Positions 7,858 to 15,859 of a DNA stretch of 64,000 nucleotides are shown piece after piece; within the stretch, counting starts at the first letter, position 1, and every line of letters begins with the position of its first letter. Both the position numbers and the translations under genes were made by a program. The notes beneath the pieces are model-generated. The model had not been told where the DNA came from and did no database searches. It worked only from the letters and a program-made list of their open reading frames with translations. The DNA is taken from positions 930,001-994,000 of the forward strand of contig NZ_OY787464.1 of the NCBI RefSeq assembly GCF_963678845.1. Reading direction: 5' to 3'. The DNA is from an uncultured Bacteroides sp. (GTDB taxonomy: Bacteria > Bacteroidota > Bacteroidia > Bacteroidales > Bacteroidaceae).

Positions 7858-9417
7858 TTAATTTTCTTTATAAGTCAACTTCAAATTAGGATAAACCATC
7901 CTATTCTTACAAACGAACTGAGTAGAAAGGATAAAATGATTAAAGAAATCTGCATGCAGGAAAAAGAAGTCAGGGATAAAGCGTGAACGATTATCCGGAT
8001 GAGAGTTTACTTCCGCCAGATCTGCCATTAGCATATAATTGAGATGTGGAGACATGCGGGTAATGCACTCATTATACGGACTATCAAACTTAAGGGTATT
8101 ATATTTATCCATTTGGGTGATATATGAAAGTATGCTAACAGGATCAGGAGCAAGCAACAAAAGGTTCTTGTAGAATACGGCATAAGAGTTGAGATCTGCA
8201 TCTTTGATTCCGGAAAGCTGGGCAAAGATAGTATTCTTGGGTAGTGAATAGAGTTGGTAACTCTTTACTCCTGCATACAATAATTGAGCTTTACCTCCTG
8301 ATTGCATCTTTTCCTGTATAAACTGCTGCAAATCTTTTTCTGCTTTGATGGAATCTTTCATTGGGATATACAACAAAGAAAGTGGCCGGCGAATTGAGTC
8401 TTCGGGATAAAAAGAGATGCTTGTTAAACGGTTGGCTGCATATCCTTTCAGAAAACGCACCAGATGGATATCCACTGCTTTTACTTTATCCGGATAGGAT
8501 GCAAGGACATATTCCTGTTGCGAGGTATTTACCGCAATATATTCAAGTTTGGAAATACCCATCTCATTTACATAATAAGTGTAACGGGGAAGTTCTCTTT
8601 TTGATAACAGTTCAATGGAAGATTGCTCCTTGAGCGCATTGACAAACGAGGAACTTGTATCTGCATCTATACTGGTTCCCGAAAGACGGATTACATCACG
8701 AGCAAACTTGATATTTAATTCGCTCCACCCCATTTGTTTCATCTTTAAATGCAAAGAGGCTATGCTATTAAAGTTTTTATAGTCCTGCGAGAGCCTGAAC
8801 ACTGGATCGGCGAGAACTGATTTCCCACCAACATGGGTATCAATAACTTGCTTGATCAGTCGTTCTGAATAGCTTGCAGCAATAAAGCCGGCCGACTTGT
8901 AATAACAGAGAAACGAATCTCCTCCCATGGGGCATATTTTTATATTCTTGCCTCTATAAGAAACTGTTTTAATAGGAAAATCCATAGGACGGTTTTTCTT
9001 TATTTGCTGTTCAATCCAGTCATCATTCTGAGGAGTTGTACTAAAATAAACTACCTGGTCTGTTTCTGTTCCGAGAGAATGAAAGCTAATTAGCATTCTG
9101 TTCATTCCAGAACTAACTCCATGAGGTGCAGAGATTACCCATGAGTCAAAATGTACCATCAAATCATTCGCAATACGGGAAAGCTTAAGGGATGGAAGTT
9201 CTTTTATATAACCTGTGCTTTTTATTTCTTTGATCAGCGAAGTCAGGTCATTGGTTTCAAACACGGCATTGCAACCTGAAGGGACAAGTGAATAAAGATT
9301 GACCTCGGTAATTCTTTCACGAAAACTTATCCCCGTGTAGAAGAATGTTCCTACTCCTATAAGAAAGAGCAGAAAAAGCGAAATGATCAATGTTTTTATC
9401 CTCAATTTCCGATCCAT
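7858..9417 (-). CDS. Large membrane-anchored protein of unknown function
   Basis: A 519-residue protein with one N-terminal membrane segment (about residues 9-28, IKTLIISLFLLFLIGVGTFF) and a long extracytoplasmic part. It resembles Bacteroidetes proteins labelled DUF3352-like, but the match is by general appearance only (NLYSLVPSGCNAVFETNDL near the membrane anchor). No catalytic motif stands out. It lies next to, and divergent from, a gldF-like remnant, and a decayed fragment of a paralogue occurs at 55-177. A minus-strand -7 element TACTTTTG (9486-9479) about 60 bases upstream could drive it. Confidence 0.7.
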   Translation of the reverse strand: MDRKLRIKTLIISLFLLFLIGVGTFFYTGISFRERITEVNLYSLVPSGCNAVFETNDLTSLIKEIKSTGYIKELPSLKLSRIANDLMVHFDSWVISAPHGVSSGMNRMLISFHSLGTETDQVVYFSTTPQNDDWIEQQIKKNRPMDFPIKTVSYRGKNIKICPMGGDSFLCYYKSAGFIAASYSERLIKQVIDTHVGGKSVLADPVFRLSQDYKNFNSIASLHLKMKQMGWSELNIKFARDVIRLSGTSIDADTSSSFVNALKEQSSIELLSKRELPRYTYYVNEMGISKLEYIAVNTSQQEYVLASYPDKVKAVDIHLVRFLKGYAANRLTSISFYPEDSIRRPLSLLYIPMKDSIKAEKDLQQFIQEKMQSGGKAQLLYAGVKSYQLYSLPKNTIFAQLSGIKDADLNSYAVFYKNLLLLAPDPVSILSYITQMDKYNTLKFDSPYNECITRMSPHLNYMLMADLAEVNSHPDNRSRFIPDFFFLHADFFNHFILSTQFVCKNRMVYPNLKLTYKEN

Positions 9418-9444
9418 AGCTATGCGCGTTCAATACAATATAAA

Positions 9445-9486
9445 TATCTTTGTGTGGTTATTTATTTCAGGTAACACACAAAAGTA
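9445..9486. promoter_or_regulatory. Divergent -7 elements
   Basis: TATCTTTG at 9445-9452 points rightward toward the gldF-like remnant, and TACTTTTG at 9486-9479 points leftward toward the 519-residue protein gene. Neither has an obvious TTG at the ideal distance. The 430-base gap between 9417 and 9848 otherwise holds the remnant at 9506-9736 and the GH28 promoter. Confidence 0.4.
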
Positions 9487-9505
9487 ACAAAAATCCCGAA
9501 ATATA

Positions 9506-9736
9506 ATGAAATATTTGATTAGAAAAGAGATAGCAGGATTCTTTAGCTCTGCAATGGGATATGTGATACTCTTTGTCTGATTATTAGCTGTATCTTTTAT
9601 GCTATGATTTTTTGCCTGTGAATACAATTTACCGGACGGAGGTTACGCTACTCTGCATCCATTCTTTTCACTGGCTCCTACCCTGCTTTTAGTTGTCGGT
9701 TTTGCATATTTAAAATACAGAAAAAGAAAAAAATAA
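9506..9736 (+). pseudogene. gldF-like gene remnant, possibly a gldF-gldG deletion fusion
   Basis: Seventy-seven codons in one frame, interrupted by TGA at 9578-9580 and 9605-9607. The start MKYLIRKEIAGFFSSAMGYV and the later EYNLPDGGYATLHPFFSLAP match the N-terminal pattern of GldF, the gliding/T9SS-associated ABC permease (an RKE-x-x-FFSS start, then DxGYAxLxPLFSLAP). After SLAP, GldF should run on for over 150 residues. Here the frame passes straight into LLLVVGFAYLKYRKRKK and a stop, which looks like the hydrophobic and basic C-terminal tail expected of GldG. The simplest reading is an internal deletion joining the two genes, followed by point decay. The GldG assignment of the tail is inference. 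Confidence 0.65.
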
Positions 9737-9803
9737 AATTACGAGTATCAATTATTGCACTATTTATGCCAAATACTCCTCGTTTTTTCGATTCCGGTTT
9801 TAG

Positions 9804-9811
9804 TATCTTTG
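9804..9811 (+). promoter_or_regulatory. -7 element of the GH28 gene
   Basis: TATCTTTG, a consensus Bacteroidetes -7 element, ends 36 bases before the GH28 start codon. No clear -33 element is seen. Confidence 0.55.
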
Positions 9812-9847
9812 CAGTAAATAACTAATAACAATAAAAGAAACGACACT

Positions 9848-11245
9848 ATGAGAAAAGTATTCGGAATGATTTCCTTGCTTTTGCTTACTCTGTATGCCAA
9901 TGCTAATCCAATAGACAAAGCCTGGGAAGAGTGTGCAAAGATTGAAAAACAAATAAAAAGAACATCATTTCCCCAACGTACATTCGTAATTACTGATTTT
10001 GGTGCAAAAGCCGGAAATGAAACAGAACCTTGCCACGATGCTATCAATCTGGCAATAGTTACCTGCAATCAGGCAGGCGGTGGAACAGTAGTGATACCAA
10101 AAGGAGTATTCTACACCGGACCAATTACATTAAAGAGTAATGTAAATCTTCATTTTGAAGATGGAGCAACACTTAAATTTTCTACAAATCAGAAACTATA
10201 TTTTCCTGCAGTTCTTACCCGCTGGGAAGGAATTGACTGTTGGAACGCTCATCCAATGATTTATGCCTATGGCGAAACTAACATTGCCATTACTGGTAAA
10301 GGTACTATTGATGCTCAGGGAGCCAATGAAAACTGGTGGAGAATGAGTGGTGCCAAACAATTTGGATGGAAAGAAGGAATTGTTGCTCAAAAGAATGGCG
10401 GACGTGAACGTTTGCTGATGTACGGTGAAACAGGCATGCCTGTTTACAAGCGCATAATGACTCCTGAAGATGGTATGCGTCCTCAATTAATTAATTTTTA
10501 TTCCTGCAATACTATCCTGATTGAAGATGTAAACTTGCGCAATTCTCCATTCTGGGTAATTCATCCTCTGTTTTGTGAAAGCATGATTGTACGTGGAGTG
10601 AACATCCTGAGCCATGGACCAAACAACGATGGTTGCGACCCTGAATCGAGTAAAAATGTATTAATTGAAAATTGCATATTCAACACCGGAGACGATTGTA
10701 TTGCCATTAAATCAGGACGTAACGGCGACGGACGCAAATGGAATGTGCCAAGTGAGAACATTATTGTGCGTGGATGCACCATGAAAGACGGGCACGGAGG
10801 TGTTGTTGTAGGTAGCGAAATCTCTGGAGGATACAAAAACCTGTTTGTTGAAAACTGTAAAATGGACAGTCCAAATCTGGATCGTGTAATCCGAATTAAA
10901 TCAAGTACTTGCCGTGGAGGTTTGATAGAAAATGTATTTGTTAGGAATATTACTGTTGGCCAATGTCGTGAAGCAGTGCTTCATATCAACCTTCAATACG
11001 AAAGCCGTGAGAAATGTAACCGTGGATTTGATCCTACAGTACGTAATGTATATCTTCAGAATGTAACCTGCGAAAAAAGTAAGTTTGGTGTTAGTGTTGT
11101 TGGATTAGAGGATAACGACCATGTATATAATATAAATGTGGAAGATTGTCACTTTAACAATGTAGCCGATGGAAATTCAGTAACCGGAGCAAAAGATATT
11201 AACTATAAAGGATTGTATATAAACGGAACTGAAGTCAAAAAATAA
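9848..11245 (+). CDS. Glycoside hydrolase family 28 (polygalacturonase-like)
   Basis: A 465-residue secreted right-handed beta-helix enzyme of GH28, which hydrolyses galacturonan (pectin) chains. Residues 1-19 form a signal peptide (ending YANA). The domain starts with ITDFGAKAGNE. The catalytic aspartates sit in GPNNDGCDPES (about 254-264) and TGDDCIAIKSG (about 279-289), the histidine in GHGGVVVGSE (about 316-325), and the substrate-binding RIKSS at about 349-353, in the usual order. It stands alone, with its own promoter and a strong terminator downstream and no pectin-related neighbours. Oligogalacturonan or rhamnogalacturonan are both possible substrates. Confidence 0.93.
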   Translation: MRKVFGMISLLLLTLYANANPIDKAWEECAKIEKQIKRTSFPQRTFVITDFGAKAGNETEPCHDAINLAIVTCNQAGGGTVVIPKGVFYTGPITLKSNVNLHFEDGATLKFSTNQKLYFPAVLTRWEGIDCWNAHPMIYAYGETNIAITGKGTIDAQGANENWWRMSGAKQFGWKEGIVAQKNGGRERLLMYGETGMPVYKRIMTPEDGMRPQLINFYSCNTILIEDVNLRNSPFWVIHPLFCESMIVRGVNILSHGPNNDGCDPESSKNVLIENCIFNTGDDCIAIKSGRNGDGRKWNVPSENIIVRGCTMKDGHGGVVVGSEISGGYKNLFVENCKMDSPNLDRVIRIKSSTCRGGLIENVFVRNITVGQCREAVLHINLQYESREKCNRGFDPTVRNVYLQNVTCEKSKFGVSVVGLEDNDHVYNINVEDCHFNNVADGNSVTGAKDINYKGLYINGTEVKK

Positions 11246-11324
11246 AAAAAATATTTTTGCAGCTCATATTATAACAATATGATATTTTTAATATCATATA
11301 CAATAATTTAAACAAAATAATTCA

Positions 11325-11364
11325 AAAGAGGCTATTCTTACAAAGATAGCCTCTTTCTTTTTGT
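11325..11364 (+). terminator. Terminator after the GH28 gene
   Basis: An 11-bp perfect stem (AAAGAGGCTAT at 11325-11335 with ATAGCCTCTTT at 11346-11356) and a 10-base loop are followed by a T-rich stretch. The 310-base gap before the next gene is otherwise AT-rich and shows no further gene. Confidence 0.8.
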
Positions 11365-11546
11365 ATACGTTTTAATCTTTAAAATAATTTATAGAAACTG
11401 CCTGCAATAAACAATCTATTACTTAGAATGATTTAGTATCATAAAGACAGTAATACTTTTTCTTAAAATTATCTCTTTTCTTTATTTCAAGCATCTCTTT
11501 TTTTCTTTTTTCATTCATCCCAATACATAAATCAAAAAATAAAAAG

Positions 11547-11554
11547 TATCTTTG
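11547..11554 (+). promoter_or_regulatory. -7 element that sets the start of the TPR gene
   Basis: TATCTTTG ends one base before an in-frame ATG at 11556. Transcription would begin about seven bases downstream, inside that codon's gene, so 11556 cannot be the start from this promoter. The next in-frame ATG at 11583 leaves a leader of about 20 bases. Confidence 0.55.
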
Positions 11555-11582
11555 CATGTCTAAAGCATTGGAAATTCAAAAG

Positions 11583-11855
11583 ATGGAAGAACTTAACGCT
11601 ATAAAAGGACTCATAGAAAAAGGTGAAGTGGAAACTGCTATTTACACATTGGATCAATTTATTGAAAGCAATCCAACGTGTGATGAGGCATATTATCTTC
11701 GCGGAAATGCTTACCGTAAACAAGGAAACTGGCAAGTGGCAATAAACAATTACCTCTCTGCTATAGAACTTAACCCCAAAAGCCCCGCCCTTCAAGCAAA
11801 AAAAATGATGATGGACATCCTGAATTTCTACAATAAGGATATGTACAACCAATAA
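11583..11855 (+). CDS. Small tetratricopeptide-repeat protein
   Basis: About 90 residues with two to three TPR helices (EAYYLRGNAYRKQGNWQVAI, then NNYLSAIELNPKSP), so a small protein-interaction module. I chose ATG 11583 (MEELNAIKGL) over 11556 because a consensus -7 element lies directly against the earlier ATG. It is separated by only 11 bases from the ferredoxin-type subunit of the oxidoreductase, so it is the first gene of that operon. Its role is unknown; an assembly or scaffolding role for the oxidoreductase is only suggested by position. Confidence 0.8.
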   Translation: MEELNAIKGLIEKGEVETAIYTLDQFIESNPTCDEAYYLRGNAYRKQGNWQVAINNYLSAIELNPKSPALQAKKMMMDILNFYNKDMYNQ

Positions 11856-11866
11856 ATTCTTAAATT

Positions 11867-12094
11867 ATGGCTAAAATTTTAGGAGCAATAGTAGTAGACA
11901 CCGAACGTTGCAAAGGATGTAATCTTTGCGTGGTAGCCTGCCCGCTAAATGTGTTGTCTCTGACAAAAAAAGAAGTAAACATAAAGGGATACAATTTTGC
12001 AGAGCAAGTATTAGAAGACACTTGTAATGGATGCTCTTCATGTGCAACTGTATGTCCCGATGGATGTATTACAGTTTACAAGGTAAAACTTTAA
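11867..12094 (+). CDS. 2-oxoacid:ferredoxin oxidoreductase, ferredoxin-like delta subunit
   Basis: A 75-residue protein with two 4Fe-4S motifs, CKGCNLCVVACP (near residues 16-27) and CNGCSSCATVCP (near 53-64). It is the small electron-carrying subunit of a 2-oxoacid:ferredoxin oxidoreductase (KorD/VorC type), passing electrons from the thiamine-diphosphate centre to ferredoxin. It is followed 37 bases later by the alpha subunit. In anaerobic Bacteroidales such enzymes act on 2-oxoglutarate or branched-chain 2-oxoacids, and the sequence alone does not settle which. Confidence 0.93.
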   Translation: MAKILGAIVVDTERCKGCNLCVVACPLNVLSLTKKEVNIKGYNFAEQVLEDTCNGCSSCATVCPDGCITVYKVKL

Positions 12095-12131
12095 GTAATC
12101 AACAGTAAAGAACTCAAAAAAACTTGAATAT

Positions 12132-13214
12132 ATGGAAGAAGAAGTTGTTTTAATGAAAGGTAACGAAGCCATCTCTCATGCAGCTATTCGCTACGGAGCT
12201 GATGGATATTTCGGTTATCCTATCACTCCTCAATCTGAAGTATTAGAAACGCTTGCTGATCTGAAGCCATGGGAAACAACCGGTATGGTTGTGTTACAGG
12301 CTGAAAGTGAAGTGGCAGCTATAAATATGGTATACGGTGGTGCCGGTTCCGGTAAAATGGTATTGACTTCATCATCAAGCCCCGGTGTTAGTTTAAAGCA
12401 AGAAGGCATATCTTATATTGCCGGTGCTGAACTTCCTTGTTTAATTGTAAATGTAATGCGTGGTGGTCCCGGACTGGGAACTATCCAGCCAAGTCAGGCC
12501 GACTATTTCCAGACTGTAAAAGGTGGTGGTCACGGTGACTACAGACTTATTGCCCTGGCTCCTGCTTCCGTACAGGAAATGGCCGATTTTGTAGGACTAG
12601 GTTTTGAACTGGCTTTCAAATATAGAAACCCTGCTATCATCCTTGCTGATGGTGTGATTGGCCAAATGATGGAGAAAGTTGTACTTCCTGCACAAAGAAA
12701 ACGCCGCACCGACGAAGAGGTTATTGCTCAATGTCCTTGGGCTACTACCGGAAAAGCGAATGGTCGCAAGCCTAACATCATCACTTCTTTAGAGCTTGAC
12801 CCGGCTGTAATGGAACAAAACAATATTCGTTTTCAGGCTAAATATAAAGAGATAGAGGAAAACGAGGTACGATATGAAGAAATAAACTGTGAAGATGCAG
12901 ATTATTTAATCGTAGCGTTTGGATCTAGTGCCCGTATTTGTCAAAAGTCTATTGAGCTGGCTCGTGCCGAAGGTATTAAAGTGGGGCTTCTTCGTCCTAT
13001 CACTCTATGGCCTTTCCCAACTAAGATAATTGCTAAGTACGCAGAGAAAGTAAAAGGTATGATCTCTGTAGAACTTAATGCAGGCCAAATGGTAGAAGAC
13101 ATTCGTCTAGCTGTTAATGGTCGTGTGAAAGTTGAACATTTCGGACGTCTTGGAGGTATTGTTCCTGATCCTGATGAGGTTGTTGAAGCAATCAAAGAAA
13201 AACTAATTAAATAA
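12132..13214 (+). CDS. 2-oxoacid:ferredoxin oxidoreductase, alpha subunit (VorB/KorA-like)
   Basis: A 360-residue subunit with the POR_N pyrimidine-binding domain. It begins GNEAISHAAIRYGADGYFGY and continues PITPQSEV, then has the conserved AESEVAAINMVYGGAGSGK segment and a C-terminal transketolase-like domain. With the beta and gamma subunits it forms the thiamine-diphosphate enzyme that decarboxylates a 2-oxoacid to its acyl-CoA while reducing ferredoxin, reversibly. The length and the separate gamma subunit match the four-gene VorB/KorA type. The choice between 2-oxoglutarate and 2-oxoisovalerate cannot be made here. Confidence 0.92.
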   Translation: MEEEVVLMKGNEAISHAAIRYGADGYFGYPITPQSEVLETLADLKPWETTGMVVLQAESEVAAINMVYGGAGSGKMVLTSSSSPGVSLKQEGISYIAGAELPCLIVNVMRGGPGLGTIQPSQADYFQTVKGGGHGDYRLIALAPASVQEMADFVGLGFELAFKYRNPAIILADGVIGQMMEKVVLPAQRKRRTDEEVIAQCPWATTGKANGRKPNIITSLELDPAVMEQNNIRFQAKYKEIEENEVRYEEINCEDADYLIVAFGSSARICQKSIELARAEGIKVGLLRPITLWPFPTKIIAKYAEKVKGMISVELNAGQMVEDIRLAVNGRVKVEHFGRLGGIVPDPDEVVEAIKEKLIK

Positions 13215-13222
13215 AAAGACGC

Positions 13223-13432
13223 ATGTTGAATCTCGATAAGATCAGATTGATTCTGAACATCATCTTTATGATTGGAGCATTAAGTACCATTGTAGTCTAC
13301 TTTACTGTAGAGAATCAGATGGTGATGTTTATGGTCTGCTGCTTTACCATTTTTGTTAAATTTATAGAATACGCATTGCGATTCACTCAAAATAGCCTGA
13401 ATCGTAATAAGAGGAGGAAAGACAATGACTAA
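13223..13432 (+). CDS. Small two-helix membrane protein inside the oxidoreductase operon
   Basis: A 69-residue protein with two membrane helices (about 7-28 and 31-52) and a strongly basic C-terminal tail (NRNKRRKDND). It lies 8 bases after the alpha subunit, and its end overlaps the start of the beta subunit by 8 bases, so it must be translated with them. I do not recognise a family. Its place between two subunits of a soluble enzyme suggests that it tethers the complex to the membrane, but that is inference. Confidence 0.75.
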   Translation: MLNLDKIRLILNIIFMIGALSTIVVYFTVENQMVMFMVCCFTIFVKFIEYALRFTQNSLNRNKRRKDND

Positions 13433-14189
13433 AGAAGATATAATTAAACCCGAAAACTTAGTTTATAAGAAACCAAAACTAATGAACAACAACCCGATGC
13501 ATTATTGCCCGGGATGTAGTCATGGTGTAGTACATAAATTAGTAGCTGAAGTAATTGAAGAAATGGGTCTGGAAGACAATGCTATTGGAATTTCTCCTGT
13601 AGGTTGCGCTGTATTTATCTACAATTACATTGACATTGACTGGCAGGAAGCAGCTCACGGACGTGCTCCGGCTGTAGCTTCTGCAATTAAACGTCTGTGG
13701 CCTTCAAAACTGGTATTTACATATCAGGGAGATGGTGACTTGGCTTGTATCGGTACGGCCGAAACTATTCATGCTTTGAACCGAGGCGAGAATATTACAA
13801 TTATCTTTATCAATAATGCTATTTACGGTATGACCGGAGGTCAGATGGCTCCTACTACTCTTGTTGGTATGAAAACTGCAACCAGCCCATACGGTCGTGA
13901 TGTAGCAATACATGGCTATCCGTTAAAGATGACTGAAATTGCTGCCACACTAGAAGGTACTGCTTATGTAACCCGTCAGTCTGTTCAGACAACTGCTGCA
14001 ATCCGTAAAACGAAAAAAGCAATCCGCAAAGCGTTTGAAAATTCAATGAACGGAAAAGGATCAAACTTAGTGGAAGTTGTTTCAACTTGTAGTTCGGGTT
14101 GGAAAAAGAGTCCGGAAGCATCTAACAAATGGATGGAAGAGAACATGTTCCCATATTATCCGTTAGGCGATTTAAAAGATAAAGAATAA
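13425..14189 (+). CDS. 2-oxoacid:ferredoxin oxidoreductase, beta subunit
   Basis: A 254-residue thiamine-diphosphate-binding subunit. It has the cluster-associated CPGCSHG motif near residue 28 and the thiamine-diphosphate motif running from GDGDLACIG to NNAIYGMTGGQ (about 105-145). It pairs with the alpha subunit at 12132-13214. The start overlaps the small membrane-protein gene by 8 bases. The ATG at 13425 gives a short lysine-rich N-terminus before the conserved region. Confidence 0.93.
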   Translation: MTKEDIIKPENLVYKKPKLMNNNPMHYCPGCSHGVVHKLVAEVIEEMGLEDNAIGISPVGCAVFIYNYIDIDWQEAAHGRAPAVASAIKRLWPSKLVFTYQGDGDLACIGTAETIHALNRGENITIIFINNAIYGMTGGQMAPTTLVGMKTATSPYGRDVAIHGYPLKMTEIAATLEGTAYVTRQSVQTTAAIRKTKKAIRKAFENSMNGKGSNLVEVVSTCSSGWKKSPEASNKWMEENMFPYYPLGDLKDKE

Positions 14190-14206
14190 ATCTAAAAATC
14201 AGAGCA

Positions 14207-14749
14207 ATGAAAGAAGAAATAATCATAGCTGGATTTGGTGGACAAGGTGTATTGTCTATGGGTAAAATCCTTGCCTATTCCGGCTTAATGGAAAATAAAG
14301 AAGTGTCCTGGATGCCAGCTTATGGGCCAGAGCAAAGAGGAGGTACAGCTAATGTAACAGTTATTGTTAGTGATGAGAAAATTTCCTCTCCTATCTTAAG
14401 CAAATATGATACTGCGATCATTTTAAACCAACCTTCTCTGGAGAAATTCGAGAATAAGGTAAAACCTGGTGGCATATTGATTTATGATGGATATGGTATT
14501 GTAGTTCCACCTACACGTACAGATATTGAAATTTACCGCATAGACGCTATGGATGCTGCCAACGAGATGAACAATGCTAAAGCATTCAACATGATTGTAT
14601 TAGGAGGATTATTAAAACTTCGTCCTATTGTAACCATAGAAAGTGTTATTAAGGGATTGAAAAAGACTCTTCCGGAACGTCATCATCACTTGATTCCGAT
14701 GAATGAAGCCGCTATTCAAAAAGGAATGGAATTAATTAAGAAAATATGA
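14207..14749 (+). CDS. 2-oxoacid:ferredoxin oxidoreductase, gamma subunit
   Basis: A 180-residue subunit with the family motif IIIAGFGGQGVLSMGKIL at the N-terminus and the MPAYGPEQRGG segment near residue 47, both typical of the POR gamma domain. It completes the four-subunit enzyme (delta, alpha, beta, gamma). Its stop overlaps the start of pheS by four bases (ATGA), so pheS is translationally coupled to it. Confidence 0.93.
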   Translation: MKEEIIIAGFGGQGVLSMGKILAYSGLMENKEVSWMPAYGPEQRGGTANVTVIVSDEKISSPILSKYDTAIILNQPSLEKFENKVKPGGILIYDGYGIVVPPTRTDIEIYRIDAMDAANEMNNAKAFNMIVLGGLLKLRPIVTIESVIKGLKKTLPERHHHLIPMNEAAIQKGMELIKKI

Positions 14750-15765
14750 TAGCTAAAATCAAGCAACTACTTGAAGAAGTTGAAACATTAAAAGCTGCTA
14801 ATGCAGAAGAGTTAGAAGCTCTCCGCATTAAGTATTTAAGTAAAAAGGGAGCAATCAATGATTTGATGACTGATTTCCGTAACGTAGCAGCTGAACAGAA
14901 AAAGGAAGTTGGAATGAGACTGAATGAGCTTAAAACAAAAGCTCAGGAACGTATCAATGTTCTGAAAGAATCTTTTGAAAGTCAGGACAATAGTGCTTGC
15001 GATTTAGATTTAACCCGTTCTGCTTATCCTGTAGATTTGGGAACCCGCCATCCATTGTCTATTGTCAAGAATGAAATCATTGATATTTTTGGCCGTCTGG
15101 GATTCAGTATTGCAGAGGGACCAGAGATTGAAGATGACTGGCATGTATTCTCTGCACTGAACTTTGCAGAAGACCATCCGGCCAGAGACATGCAGGATAC
15201 GTTCTTCATTGAATCTCATCCTGATATTATTCTGCGTACACATACTTCATCTGTACAAAGCCGTGTAATGGAAGTTACACAACCTCCTATCCGCATTATT
15301 TGTCCGGGACGTGTATACCGTAACGAAGCAATTAGCTACCGTGCACACTGTTTCTTCCATCAGGTAGAAGCTCTTTATATTGATAAAGATGTATCTTTCA
15401 CTGATCTGAAACAAGTTCTTCTGCTTTTTGCAAAAGAGATGTTTGGTGCAGATACAAAGATTCGTCTCCGTCCAAGTTATTTCCCATTTACTGAGCCTAG
15501 TGCCGAAATGGATATCAGCTGTAACATCTGTGGCGGTAAAGGTTGTCCTTTCTGTAAACACACCGGATGGGTGGAAATCCTTGGTTGCGGAATGGTTGAT
15601 CCTAACGTTCTTGAAAGCAACGGAATAGACAGTAAGGTTTACTCTGGTTATGCTTTAGGAATGGGTATTGAACGAATCACCAATCTAAAATATCAGGTAA
15701 AAGACCTTCGAATGTTCTCAGAGAACGATACACGATTCCTGAAAGAGTTCGAAGCGGCAAACTAA
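14746..15765 (+). CDS. pheS: Phenylalanine-tRNA ligase alpha subunit
   Basis: A 339-residue class II aminoacyl-tRNA synthetase subunit that charges tRNA-Phe together with PheT. The N-terminal coiled coil (about 1-90) is followed by the catalytic core with motif 2 (PGRVYRNEAISYRAHCFFHQ) and motif 3 (GYALGMGIERITNLKY). A four-cysteine knuckle (CNICGGKGCPFC) typical of many bacterial PheS proteins lies near residues 254-265. pheT is not in the window. The start overlaps the gamma-subunit gene, so pheS is the last gene of the oxidoreductase operon. Confidence 0.97.
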   Translation: MIAKIKQLLEEVETLKAANAEELEALRIKYLSKKGAINDLMTDFRNVAAEQKKEVGMRLNELKTKAQERINVLKESFESQDNSACDLDLTRSAYPVDLGTRHPLSIVKNEIIDIFGRLGFSIAEGPEIEDDWHVFSALNFAEDHPARDMQDTFFIESHPDIILRTHTSSVQSRVMEVTQPPIRIICPGRVYRNEAISYRAHCFFHQVEALYIDKDVSFTDLKQVLLLFAKEMFGADTKIRLRPSYFPFTEPSAEMDISCNICGGKGCPFCKHTGWVEILGCGMVDPNVLESNGIDSKVYSGYALGMGIERITNLKYQVKDLRMFSENDTRFLKEFEAAN

Positions 15766-15787
15766 CTTAATATAGGTAATTAATATG

Positions 15788-15829
15788 GGGATAATGAATA
15801 GCTCAAGAAACTGAATTATTCATTATCCC
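15788..15829 (+). terminator. Terminator-like hairpin after pheS
   Basis: A 13-bp perfect stem (GGGATAATGAATA at 15788-15800 with TATTCATTATCCC at 15817-15829) and a 16-base loop lie 23 bases after the pheS stop. The following sequence is only moderately T-rich. Confidence 0.6.
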
Positions 15830-15859
15830 TGTTTATTATCTCCCTTTAATAATCATCTT

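Noticed and set aside
11867..14749. Assigning the oxidoreductase specifically to 2-oxoglutarate (KorDABC)
   Set aside because: The four-gene type is shared with branched-chain 2-oxoacid (Vor) enzymes and I could not separate the two from sequence alone.
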